Positions 43,321-53,800 of a DNA stretch of 64,000 nucleotides are shown here, one piece after another (position 1 is the stretch's first letter; each line of letters starts with the position of its first letter). This stretch comes from Notospermus geniculatus (lineage: Eukaryota; Nemertea; Pilidiophora; Heteronemertea; Lineidae): the NCBI GenBank assembly GCA_002633025.1, contig NMRB01000034.1, forward strand, positions 866,950 through 930,949, read 5' to 3'. The notes under the pieces are model-generated. The model had not been told where the DNA came from and searched no databases. It saw nothing but the letters and a program-made list of their open reading frames with translations. A program made the position numbers and the translations under genes.

Positions 43321-45110
43321 AGAACCTATTCATCTTTCAATCAAATCGGGAGGAAAAAATCTCCCCATAAGTTGACCTTCTACTTAATAATTAATTTCAC
43401 CCATTTACAGAAGATAATTTCATTTGCCAACATCCATTCTCAAAATGTGAAAAACATTTCTCCCAGTTCGATAAGCTTATTTCAACTGCCCAGGATGAGG
43501 AAAATTATAAAAGTAGGAGAAAAAAAGTATTCCCATTCTGAGATACACAATTTGAAACAGAAAGCTAAACACATTTTATGTGAAAAGTTTACAAACGAGA
43601 GGGAATACATTCTCAAAGTGGGAGGAAATTTCTTCACATTTTAAGAATTCAATCCAATTGCAGTAACCATTCTCAAAATGGGAGAAAATTTCTTCCAATT
43701 TTGAAAATCATCAAAATGGGAGAAAATTCCTTCCCATTTTGAGAATCACACTTCATCTAAAATGGAAAATTGGCACTTTTCTGGAAGAAAATTTCTTCCC
43801 AGTTTAAGAACTAGTCCCAGAAGCAATGAAAAGCACCCATTCTCAAAATGGGAGAAAATTTCTTCCCATTTTGAGAACCAACTTAAATTTTCAATGGAAC
43901 AGAACGGGAAAAAAAATTCCTCAAGATGGGATAAAATTTCTTCCCATTTTGAAAATCGCACAATTCATCATTTAAAACGGAGCATTTGCATTTTCAAAAT
44001 GGGAAGAAATTTCTTACCATTTTACGAATTCGTTCAATAGGCAATGATAAGTTCCCAGTCTCAAAAGGGGAGAAAGTTTCTTCCCATTTTGAGAAAATAA
44101 TTACATTTTAAATGGAACAGCATGGGAAAAATCCTCAAAATGGTAGAAAATTTCTTCCCATTTTGAGAATTGTACTCCATTTAAAATGGAGCATTTGCAT
44201 TATCAAAATGGGACAAACTTTCTCACCATTTTAAGAATTCGTTGCATATGCAATGAAAAGTTCCAATTCTCAAAATAGGAGAAACTTTCTTCCCATTCAG
44301 AAAACCTCAAGTAAAAATGGGAGAAAATAGTCAGAATGGAAAGAAATTTTCTCCCATTTTGACTTGAGACTAACAATTTGAAATTGAAATCTCATCTCAT
44401 TTCCATGAAAGGTTCCTGACGAGAAAAAAAACTCAAAATGGGAGAAAATATATTCATATTTTAAGAATTCATTCCATTTGCGATGAACAGTTACCATATT
44501 GAAAATATGCAATTTTCAGAATGGGAAGAAATTCAGTCCCATTTAGAGAATAAAAACTTTCCACTTATTGAATTGAAATGCGATTCTCAAAATGGGAAAA
44601 AAATTTCTCCCATTTTGATAATGTGATCACTCTCGCCTGGAACTTTTCATGGGAAATGAGATGAGCTTCAAATTACAAACTGAATATCAAAATGGGTACT
44701 GAGATTATCAAAATGGGATGAAATGTTCTCCCATTTTGGGAATGGAAACTTTCACTGGAAATGGAACGCATTATTAAAATGGGAAAAAATTTCTCCCATT
44801 TTGAAAATGAAAACTTTCCATCTTAAATGAACTGCAATTGTCAAAATGGTTAGAAATTTTCTCCCATTTCGACGATGGTAACTGTTCACTGCAAATTCGT
44901 AAAAAGTGAAGAAATTTTCTCCCATTTTGAGAATGTATTTTTTCTCGCTTGTAACATTTCATGGCAATCTCCCATAAAAGGTAACATCAATTTTCAAAAT
45001 GGGGGAACATACATTGTATTATCCCATTTTGAAAATTTGCTGTGACATTTTCCATTCAAAGGATAGATTCTGAAAATGGGAGAAAACCTACAAGAAAAAT
45101 GGGAGATTCA
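43321..45110. repeat. palindromic satellite with mirror-image halves
   Basis: The word TCAAAATGGGAGAAAATTTC followed by TTCCCATTTTGAGAA recurs many times, each being itself a near-palindrome of about 36 bp. In the left half a higher-order unit of about 210 bp is seen, with the CCATTTAAAATGG-type marker at about 43752, 43964 and 44172. Near 44306-44369 a central palindrome begins CTCAAGTAAAAATGGG and ends CATTTTGACTTGAG. In the right half the spacers appear in reverse order. Copies decay toward both edges. No credible protein is encoded. Confidence 0.85.
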
Positions 45111-45435
45111 TTCTGATAATGATGTATAAGTTTCAAACAATTGGATGAAATTATAATCCAATTGAAATATTGCATTCAATGATGTTAATTGTATCAACAA
45201 ATGATGTAAATTGAATGAAATCACATCGTTCGGTGTGATAGCATGGTCAAGAATGTACCACCCCACTTCTTCAATAAATTGGTTCATATGAAATGCAGTC
45301 TTCTGATTAAATTTCTTTGTTTCCACTCTTGGTTTCCATTTCAGTCACCGCATTGATAACATTTTTAATATTCATGAACAATTTTGAAAACTTAAACAAA
45401 GGAAGACTTCCAATAACCGCAAACACTCCATATTC

Positions 45436-45881
45436 AACGATATTTCTGAGGACAATTCCACATTTCTTTCAAAATTACGAAGTTATCAGAAAATTCTGTA
45501 ATACGACAATTTGAACACGTAACAATTCCTTATATTTCATATACTTTGGCGTGTTTAAACCATTTCTTATTTTACACTTTTAGATCTTACTCCCTTCATG
45601 GTGCAAAAGAAGAAATTATGCTGAATTAAAATAGATTTTGAATAGATGTGTCTTGAGCGCTGATTGAAATTTTACAAGTGTGTTAGATGTTTTTATGTCG
45701 ATTGGGAGTGTGTTCCATAAACGAGCACCAGCGGTGGAAAGGGCTCGATCACCGATTTGTTTTCTGTAACGATATTTCTGAGGACAATTCCACATTTCTT
45801 TCAAAATTACGAAGTTATCAGAAAATTCTGTAATACGACAATTTGAACACGTAACAATTGCTTATATTTCATATACTTTGG
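45436..45881. repeat. 114-bp direct repeats flanking a LINE insert
   Basis: Segments 45436-45549 and 45768-45881 both start AACGATATTTCTGAGGACAA and end ATATACTTTGG. They differ at one base (ATTCC versus ATTGC). They enclose a 218-bp L2-like LINE end, so they look like an unusually long target-site duplication from target-primed reverse transcription. Confidence 0.85.
45550..45767 (-). mobile_element. L2/CR1-group LINE, 3'-terminal fragment
   Basis: The minus strand encodes RKQIGDRALSTAGARLWNTL, then SNTLVKFQSALKTHLFKIYF and a stop at 45616-45618. This is the standard extreme C-terminus of L2/Rex-type reverse transcriptases (GDRAxSxAAPxLWNxLP). The 3' UTR extends to 45550. It is 5'-truncated to about 200 bp. 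The sequence is similar in kind to, but distinct from, the fragment at 12170-12502. Confidence 0.85.
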
Positions 45882-45929
45882 TACGGAAGCGTATTAGTGC
45901 CATCAATTTTTTCTTTTTAATTATGTTGA

Positions 45930-46385
45930 AGGTTTGACTTATTATCTTGAAGGTTCGACTTATTATCTTGAAGGTTCGACTTAGTATCTCGAACCTTCAA
46001 CTTATTTTCTCAAACGTTCGTCTTATCATCTCGAACGTTCGACTTTTTTTCTGAAACCTTCAACATAAAAATACATTTCTGATATTGGAAAATTATCTCG
46101 AAGCTTCGACTTATCATCTTGAAGGTTCGAATTATCACCTTGAAGGTTCAACTTAAAAATCTCAAACGATTTACTTAATCATCCCGAACGTTCGACATAT
46201 TATCTTGAAGGTTCGACTTGTTATCTTGAAGGTTCAACTTATTATCTTGAAGGTTCGACTTGTTATCTTGAAGGTTAGACTTATTATCTTGAAGGTTCAA
46301 CTAATTATCTTGATTATTATCTTGAAGGGTCAACTTATTATCTTGAAGGTTCAACTTATTATCTTGAAGCTTCGACTCATTATGG
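45930..46385 (+). repeat. 21-bp minisatellite, TTATCTTGAAGGTTCGACTTA
   Basis: About 20 units of 21 bp, best preserved at 46200-46385. The core contains CTTGAAGGTTCGACTT. In the left part units with the opposite sense (TCGAACCTTCAACTT) are interspersed, so the array has both orientations. Confidence 0.9.
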
Positions 46386-46425
46386 GCCGACTTTAGACAA
46401 AGTTATTGGCGCCGGGTATCGTGTA

Positions 46426-46489
46426 CAAAAATGGCCGCCACCGTGGATGACAAGGTGCGCGTCTATTTTCTCCTGGGACTAAACTATAA
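46426..46489 (+). CDS. possible first coding exon between two minisatellites
   Basis: An ATG in strong context (AAAATGGCC) begins MAATVDDKVRVYFLLGLNYK, followed by a potential donor (TATAAG/GTACGA). The V-x-x-YFLLGL-x-Y style recalls N-termini of helix-turn-helix/integrase-core proteins expanded in marine invertebrates. This is from memory and weak. No downstream exon was identified. It could be a decayed gene copy or chance. Confidence 0.25.
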
Positions 46490-46499
46490 GGTACGAAAG

Positions 46500-46995
46500 C
46501 CCAGAAGGCTCATTCGCTCTTCAATCTTCAAGCTTGAAGTAGAACTTCAATCTTCAAGCTTGAACCACCGACTTCAATATTGAAGCCAGACAAATCATTC
46601 AAATTTATGAGTTATATCGACCTTCATCCCTAAGAAATTGCAAAATTCAGTGTTCGATATGTTTAATATGATCCAATTCCAACCATCTCCGCGGATTACT
46701 ATAAAAAAAATGTACAGTATTAATTACTTCCACTCCAATATTCAAACTTGAACCTTCCGACTTCAAGCTTGAATCCGGAGTTAAATCTTCAAGCTTGAAC
46801 CCCCGACTTCAATCTTCAAGCTTGAACCCTCAGACTTCAATCTTCAAGCTTGAACCCTGGCTTGACTTCAATCTTCAAGCTTGAACCCTGGCTTGACTTC
46901 AATCTTCAAGCTTGAACCAGGGACTTCAATCTTCAAGCTTGAACCCCCGACTTCAAGCTTGAAGATTGAAGTCTGAGGGTTCAAGCTTGACGTGT
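46500..46995. repeat. 27-bp palindrome-based minisatellite
   Basis: Units of the form ACTTCAATCTTCAAGCTTGA followed by ACCCCCG, about 25-30 bp each. Every unit contains the palindrome CTTCAAGCTTGAAG or its half. At 46950-46990 the order inverts (GACTTCAAGCTTGAAGATTG). About 100 bp of AT-rich sequence interrupts the array at 46600-46720. Confidence 0.9.
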
Positions 46996-47078
46996 ATTTG
47001 ACGAACACTGCTATTCTTTTCGTGCGTAAATTGAGATTTCAGTGCGTAAAATACGTCCATACGCACGCTATTGAAAGC

Positions 47079-47520
47079 CCTGACAACTGATGATGGCGTC
47101 AAAACGTCGTGCCGTGAAGTTTTCACGTCATTGTCAGTCAGTTGCGGCTAGACTGCTTTCATCTACAGCAGGCCGTTTGGACGATTCGCTTTGTTTTCCA
47201 GGGTTTTCAATTCATTCCAGCTGCCATCATTCAATACCTAACAGACGTGTTTTTAAAAAAAATTCATGCGCTCAGTGGTTAGTACGCCCCACTGAAACAT
47301 TGAATGAAGAAGAAAATGGTGACCATCAAGACGGTAGACCGTCGCCCGGTCGCTATACAACTTGATTACACATGACAAATGTATGTTCCCATCAAATATG
47401 TGACCCGTCGGTGCAAAACTAGGCACATGTCGCTCTTAGCTTGGCATGTTGAGACCAAATAGTTGTCAGTTTCAATATTGTCTGTCTATTTTGAAATCTG
47501 AAACCGTCTGTTTCTTCGAT
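47079..47520. repeat. about 430-bp direct repeat, copy 1
   Basis: It begins CAACTGATGATGGCGTCAAA and matches 48051-48490 at high identity, including AGTGGTTAGTACGCCCCACT. A frame of about 90 codons is present in both but shifts after a 1-2 bp indel (AAAAAAAATTCATGC versus AAAAAAATCATGC), which argues against coding. Related fragments occur near 50820-50960. Confidence 0.7.
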
Positions 47521-47661
47521 TCTCTCCTGGCATTTTGCCTGGTGTCATCTTAACGTCAGGTGATCGCTGTTCGCCACGTTTTGACGTCACCGCGGGCCCG
47601 ATTTTTGTCACTTATCTTTGACCTACGATAATTACGTGTTTAATTTATGAAATTGAAAAAN

Positions 47662-48050
47662 GTACCACAAATGTCCCTGCTGCCAGTGCGTCTTTTAGCA
47701 TTATCATGTAAGACCAAGAGAGTTATGGTGCATCTTGAATTTTACAATTCTACTTCATAGCTACGAAGTGGAAACGAAAGATAAATTTCAAAGTGTAATA
47801 TAAACTGAAACTCTATTGGTCTAATGTCGTAATACGTTAAAAGACGTTCAGACATGTACAAAACAGGCGATATGTGTGCTCCCAGCCATCTCCTGAAATA
47901 CATTACGTCATGGAAGTGAAGTCCAATTTCGTATTTCGTACTTCGTGTTCCATCAGATTTGCAAAACCTCGCTATTTTCTCTGCCCAAACTTACGTCCTT
48001 ATTGATTTCTGTTACTAAAGATGTGAATGGGCTGGCGTAGCAGCACGACG
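47662..48050. repeat. MITE family B copy, left end lost at a lone-N join
   Basis: It matches the 24011-24400 element from the GTACCACAAATGTCCC segment onward, and continues past the terminal repeat as far as CACGACGTCAA, as the 24-kb locus does to about 24490. The N at 47661 directly precedes it, so the missing half is probably an assembly loss. Confidence 0.7.
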
Positions 48051-48490
48051 TCAACACAACTGATGATGGCGTCAAAACGTCGTGCCGTGAAGTTTTCACG
48101 TCATTGTCAGTCAGTTGCGGCTAGACTGCTTTCATCTACAGCAGGCCGTTTGGACAATTCACTTTGTTTTCCAGGGTTTTCAATTCATTCCAGCTGCCAT
48201 CATTCAATACCTAACAGACGTGTTTTTAAAAAAATCATGCGCTCAGTGGTTAGTACGCCCCACTGAAACATTGAATCAAGAAGAAAATGGTGACCATCAG
48301 ACGGTAGACCGTCGCCCGGTCGCTGTACAACTTGATTACAGATGACAAATGTATGTCCCCATCAAATATGTGACCCGTCGGAGCAAAACTAGGCGCATGT
48401 CGCTCTTAGCAAGCTTGGCATGTTGAGACCAAATATTTGTCAGTTTCAGTATTGTCTGTCTATTTTGAAATCTGAAAACGTCTATTTCTT
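48051..48490. repeat. about 430-bp direct repeat, copy 2
   Basis: Second copy of the 47079-47520 unit in the same orientation, preceded by the family B copy. See copy 1 for content. Confidence 0.7.
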
Positions 48491-48849
48491 CCATACCATT
48501 CTCTCCTGGTGTCAACTTAGTTCGTTGAGGCTCACCTTCTGAGTGACATGCCCCTGGTTTTGCTGTCACGTGTCACATACAGTTCCAAAGCTGGTAGCAT
48601 TTTATGCAAGGTTTTCGTTAATTTTTCAAAACAAAACCTCAATAATATCGATTGCGACTAAAAAATGTAATTTTTGGAGTGAAAATTGGCCCCAAACTGT
48701 ACACTGAACATTCAAAATGCGCGTTTCCAGCAATGGCCGCCAGTTATGGCAGGGATAGTAATGACGACCGGAAGTAGTCGCCGCGGTTTCGGGGTGTTCC
48801 CGGCCATCACTCATGTGTTCTGCCAACTTCGAAATCACTCGGCTGGTTT

Positions 48850-49120
48850 GTTTTTTGTATATTCCTCATAATTGGCCGATCTGTATGCCAGAAAGGGAGG
48901 TCTGTATATGGTATAGACCGGAATTGCCAGTGATTTTCTATTGTTGCAACCACAGACATTGGTGCTGGCAAAGTAGAGGAGTTCCCTGGGGCGTGACTGA
49001 TAATTTATGCATAATTTGATACATTCGAATGCCGATAGGGCATACTGATATTCTGTGATGTGGTTGCAAATCTTGTGATTGGTTCTGTAGAAAAGCGATC
49101 CAACTGAAAAAAGATATTAG
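48850..49120 (+). repeat. interspersed repeat pair (with 61390-61645)
   Basis: Shared segments in order are CTGTATGCCAGAAA, CTATTGTTGC, GGCAAAGTAGAGGAG, CGTGACTG, ATGCATAATTTGATACATTC and TTGGTTCTGTAGAAAA. About 270 bp with perhaps 80 percent identity to 61390-61645. No internal pol III boxes or coding potential seen. Ends undefined. Confidence 0.65.
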
Positions 49121-49126
49121 TCCTAA

Positions 49127-50358
49127 GGCCAGACTTTTTTATAGCTTGTTTAGCGAACCCGCCCGAAATCGCAAAAAACAAAATTAAAAAAAATATTTAT
49201 TTTTGACCAAACCTGCCGACAGTCAAAATTGTTCAAAATAGCAAAAATAAAATTGTGTATTTTTATTTTTATTCCAACGGCCGCCCTTCCTGCCGAAAAA
49301 AATCTAATCAGCTCGCAGCATCTAGCGGCGTGAATAGGAACCACATTATGCACCCGTGGAGACCAATCACAATGATCGTTTTATGCGCGGTCTGTCGTAG
49401 TTAGAACAATAAAGATTTATCTTGAAATAAACATTACAAGAAGTTTTCTTCCACGAGCGATGACGTCATCAGCCTAATGGTTAAGCAGTGCATTTTCCGG
49501 GTATTTTTACTGATCAAAGTTATTTTATTCGAAACAGAGTGGCGATCGTAAACCAGTTCGCTCGGGAAATGAAAGTTTTGGATGTTCTCTACGTCCATAC
49601 TGCTTCTGGGATTTTTCTGATTTTATCCTCCGCCGTCATTATCCTTGTTTTGAAACCCTGTTGAATGCCATTTTAATGGTAAAATCGGGGATTCCCTCGA
49701 AAAACAGCAGAGTGTCTGGGGATTCCCCAATGATAAACAATTTACGAGGGGTGGAATTAATCTGGTTCGACCGTATATCAAAGGCTTTGATATTTCTTCA
49801 GACATCAGTGAAAATTTCATTTTGATCAGTTGTGCCTTTGTCCCGTCAATTTTGTCTTGAAAATCTCAACCTGCAGTGCTGACATGGACTAGTCCATTAT
49901 TCAGAGGGGTGATGGTTGTTCGTCCAAAAATCCAGGCTATCCACTAGCTTGAATTTAAGGACTCCCCGCCTCGAAAACCCGAAAACAGCATTAGGCCTCG
50001 TCCGGAACCCCTGATAAAACCCATTTGGCCCATATTTGTTTTGGCTGTGGCATTCTTATCGTGACATCGACTGCGAAAGCCTCAGACACCGCGCCATGGC
50101 TATTGTAATAGGTGAGTCCATCGAGTCCACTGTGTTCTAATTTTAGAATCGAATGACTTCAGTGACCTAAGAATAGATCAACTCCGCGTGAAACTTCTTG
50201 TAATGATTTTATTTTTATTTCTTCCTTCCCTCTGTTTGTTTTACAGAATGCTTTTGTGAATGGAGAAAATAAATTTTTTATTCTAAATTTTTTCCGACCA
50301 CCTCTACAAACCTCTGGAAATCGAAGTGGGCTAAACAAGGTATAAAAAAAGTCTGGCT
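49127..50358. mobile_element. 1.2-kb foldback element, GCCAGACTTTTTT ends
   Basis: The left end GCCAGACTTTTTTATAGCTT has its complement at the right end (AAGGTATAAAAAAAGTCTGGC), followed on both sides by TGTTTAGC-type pairing. The interior has no recognisable transposase. A target duplication could not be assigned. Confidence 0.7.
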
Positions 50359-52022
50359 TATGAATAAAATGAGCTACAGTTGAACCTCTCTATTAGGGAC
50401 ACCTTTGGGGCTGTCCAGTGCTGTCCTTAATTGGGAATTGTCCTCATTACAGAGGTAAAAATGGATGGATGTGGCCTATTGGGACTGAAATGTGTTGTAT
50501 TTATTAGAAAGGTGTACTCCTGGCAGAGGTGTCCATTAAGGGAGATTCTACTGTATTTGGGATTGAATGAGTGACTTTTAGAACACAACGAGCCCATTAA
50601 AATCTCAAAGTAATCCCTTCTCTATAGCCTACAGCTTTTTGTCCCATTAGATGACAGAATTTTTAGATTATCCATTCCCAGTGTGTGCTCGGCCAGGGCT
50701 GGAGAATTAAATCTCCACAAATCATTCCCACCCTTTGATCCGTTGTTCACTACTTGGCCCGTGGGACAATAAAGTCGACAGGTCATTATTGTTTCTGACC
50801 ATACCCCCACCCTGTTAACTTCGGACAGTTTCTATATTGCCAGTCTATTATGAAAACTAAAGCAATCAATTCCTTCCATTCTCTCTTGGTGTCATTGGTG
50901 TCATCTTAGTTAGTTGAGGCTCACCTTTTGAGCGACATGTGACTGATTTTGGTGCGACGAGTCACAAATGGTTACGAGCTTTGAACCCTGATTCACTGAA
51001 TGTGAAATTGCAGTGTAAAATGTGCATTCTAGCAGACATGACTTTAGGGTTGTCTTCAAGGAAGAAATCTTGGCAAAGGTATAGTTTGCACTGTCTTTCG
51101 GCAGATGTCGCACACCTGCAACCGAAATCATGCGCTCAATGACGAGACTGGCAACCACGACATCGCAGGCAATCATCGGGTGCGAGGTCGCTCGCCGACC
51201 ACGCTTGCGACCATTTCATTAAACCATCTGCAAACGACTGACGACCTCCGGAAGCGACTATTGTGGCGTCGCATTGAAATCGTATGCGGACGAAAGTTCC
51301 ATTGTGTTTGTATCGGTCAACTAGTTGCAAAGTAAGTCGGCCTTTGCGACCAAAAGTTCGACAAGTTTAATTTTTGGTGCGATCGAAATTCTTTGGTCTC
51401 CGTTGGCCATTGGAACAGGTCATTCTGATTGGCCAGTGCAACAATCTCCCGCAAACAATGTAACGACCACTCAAACGATCAGATAGAAATAGAATTAGAA
51501 TTTGTTTATTAAATCAAGATATGAGATATGCGATATGATCAAGATATGAGACGAGATACGATTAATCGGGCGACCACAGTGACTGGTCGCTTGGTGGAAC
51601 ACATTTTGCAGTCGATTTCACACAGGGTTCTCCATGGAGCACAAGGTGGAATTTACCGTAATTAATTCCAGTTGATAAAATATCAACTTGTTACACGGGT
51701 TGTTTTAACCCCTTATTATTGGACTTAGGAGCTAATACTGAATTTTAAGGGACAAACTACCCAATTTTGTGGTTTTGATATTTCATCTGTTAAAATATAT
51801 CTGGAAGGTTTCTGTCAAATGCTCCATGGAGAATCCCGTAAAAGTGTAATCTATTGTAAAATGTGCTGAAAATAGAAATTACGGGTAGGACTTTGCCATA
51901 TACTTTGTACATACATAAATGTACAGAAAAATGTACATGAATTTGAAAATTCATTTTTATTTTTACAATATTTTCCTAACACATTTTTTTGTTTCTTCAT
52001 GCGTTGATTCTTCATGGTATTG
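50359..52022. other. no gene recognised; diverged repeats
   Basis: 50820-50960 resembles the segment downstream of the 47-48 kb direct repeats (GTCATTGGTGTCATCTTAG, GAGGCTCACCTTTTGAGCGA). 51130-51600 is rich in GCGACC/GGTCGC words. CTCCATGGAG occurs at 51630-51640 and 51820-51832. No coding domain or tRNA seen. Confidence 0.4.
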
Positions 52023-52032
52023 GGTGATATCA

Positions 52033-52529
52033 AGAATATATAAGTACCAAGAATGTACAACTTAGTAATCAATCAAACGGGTGGGCATTAAGTTACTTTT
52101 TCTGATAATAGAGGGCGTACGGTAATTATAGGCCTTCTAATTAAATAACCAATGTTTAGATTTAAGGGTTGTTGACTGAATTGTATTATTAATAATAACG
52201 TCAATATTCTTATGTAAAGTTACAAGCATATTACTGGCATACAATTTTTTTTTGATTTTGGTGAAACCATGGATTTGTTGTTTAGGTCAGAGTGCCCGAC
52301 CCAGAGATCAAGTACGATATCAATTTGTCGAAAATATGGTCCATTCAAAACTGCTCTGTAGCTCGGTTATTTCTGAGTGCATACAACTGCGGGAGGTGTA
52401 ATTTTGTTCGTAATGATCTTCCCTACACAAATTAAGATCCCTTCAGTTAAAGGATCACCACAGGCAAATTAGTAAACTCATTTTTGGCACATATTTGGAG
52501 TTGTACATTCTTGGTACTTATATATTCCT
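52033..52529. mobile_element. 497-bp MITE with termini related to the 11-kb element
   Basis: GGTGATATCA flanks both sides (52023-52032 and 52530-52539), a 10-bp target duplication. The left end AGAATATATAAGTACCAAGA continues ATGTACAACT. The right end, read inward, is AGGAATATATAAGTACCAAG then AATGTACAACT. The 11-kb element termini read AGGAATACATAAACAGGAAT then GTACAACT, so the start, the spacing and GTACAACT are shared. A plausible non-autonomous relative of that P-like family. Confidence 0.8.
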
Positions 52530-52679
52530 GGTGATATCAAGTACAGGATTTATCGCATTACCTGTTTTTGTTCCTTCTTACCGTTAAAACCCACTGTGTC
52601 TAGCAGTCGGAGGGGCAATCTCCTAAACAATCGCGTGAAAACCGCAGGTGTGCGCCATGCTTAAGTCAGCAAGGGCACT

Positions 52680-53253
52680 TTAGGGCATCATAAAGTAAGT
52701 TCCATACGTACCTCTTCGGTGCATCTCTCGAACCACAGAAGCAGACAGAATGGATGGATATATCTCCAACTTGGCCATCTTTCCGATCAATCCAATACCT
52801 GGGTACCCCCAATGAACTGCTAGGTCTATAACCTCTCTCAAGTCACCAGAATATAAGGTAGACGTATCGCCCTTACATTGCTCAACAAATTTCTCTTTTT
52901 TTCCATCTACATAAAATTTTGTGTTTAAGTTATTTTCGAACGTTACAACAAAAAAATGCCACCCATCATCATCCAATGGCTTCGCATAATTATTCCGTCT
53001 ATTGGGATAACGTCATACCGTAATCTCGATTTGGTTTTGGTTCGAACTAAAATTTACAGCGCCTTGTCGTGATATATACTGAAAAAAAGTATTCAATCTC
53101 CCTAACGTTTCTATCGTCCCATAAAACAATATACTGAATTTCTGTGATTTGAATAGACCTTTATAAGGTATAGCGGCCTTGACTGTGTCATCATTAAAAG
53201 ATAGGACCGTACCGAATTTGTATGATTTTTCAAACGTCGCATGTCCACACAGC
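52680..53253 (-). CDS. LamG-like (concanavalin-fold) domain, last exon, one in-frame stop
   Basis: A minus-strand exon starts after a good acceptor (TTTATGTTTTGTAG, exon from 53253) and ends at a TAG at 52680. It encodes a laminin G/pentraxin-type beta sandwich: SYKFGTVLSFNDDTVKAAIP, FSILFYGTI, then DDDGWHFFVVTFENNLNTKF, YVDGKKEKF and IGLIGKMAKLEIYPSILSAS. The W-H-x-x-V-V-T-F and F-Y-V-D-G-K blocks are hallmark strands. An in-frame TGA separates QIEITV from RYPNRRNN. At one base from CGA it may be a nonsense mutation or a sequencing error. Likely extracellular or cell-surface. Upstream exons were not identified in the window. Confidence 0.75.
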
Positions 53254-53296
53254 CTACAAAACATAAAGATAAGAAGTTTTATGAATTCATAGGACC

Positions 53297-53800
53297 ATAA
53301 AGACATCAAACCCCTAAAGCAACCACTTGGTTTCCGACATTCTGAGAAAAACGTGATACCCAAAGAAATTTTCAATGAAACTTTCTCCAATTGTTTTATA
53401 TATGATAGCTATGGGTCTTCTCCATGATGTGTGAAAATTCCATACGATTCCATTCAGTAGTTCTTGTGATATGAACAGTTAGCAGCCAGTCCCCTTGCGC
53501 ACAAGTGTCTCTCGGGTATCTGCTATACATTTAGATAGACTACTGTACACATGTACAGGGATGTAACCAACAGGTTTATCCAGCCCTGGCACCTTTATGA
53601 CTTGCTCATTCTTCAACAATTTGGGCTCAGGGCTAGTGGATTGTTGGATGCTACGGCCACCAACCCGAATTTGATTAGAAATATTATTTTAACATGGAAA
53701 TGAGGGTGATCAGAGCCATCTGGTGAGAAAAACTGGAACTCATCGGACAAGCACCAGCGTGTGCCCAAGTGGTTGCTTTAGGGGTTTGATGTCTTTATGT
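53297..53800. repeat. 34-bp perfect inverted repeat pair
   Basis: ATAAAGACATCAAACCCCTA at 53297 onward is exactly mirrored by TAGGGGTTTGATGTCTTTAT ending at 53800, with CCAAGTGG at the inner limit of each. The enclosed 436 bp has no coding domain. The right arm lies directly against the duplicated block that starts at 53801. Confidence 0.8.

Noticed and set aside
43370-45070. CRISPR-like or protein-repeat interpretation of the TCAAAATGGGAG array
   Set aside because: Spacers are similar rather than unique, units are palindromic and the context is eukaryotic. The short frames only translate the repeat.
47269-47300. AGTGGTTAGTACG resembling a tRNA A box in the 47-48 kb direct repeats
   Set aside because: No B box at the right distance, and the region is a diverged repeat without a tRNA fold.
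47090-47365. Duplicated 90-codon frame in the 47-kb and 48-kb repeats as a protein gene
   Set aside because: The frame differs between copies because of indels in the A-run, and no family is recognisable. Repeat-borne chance frame is more likely.
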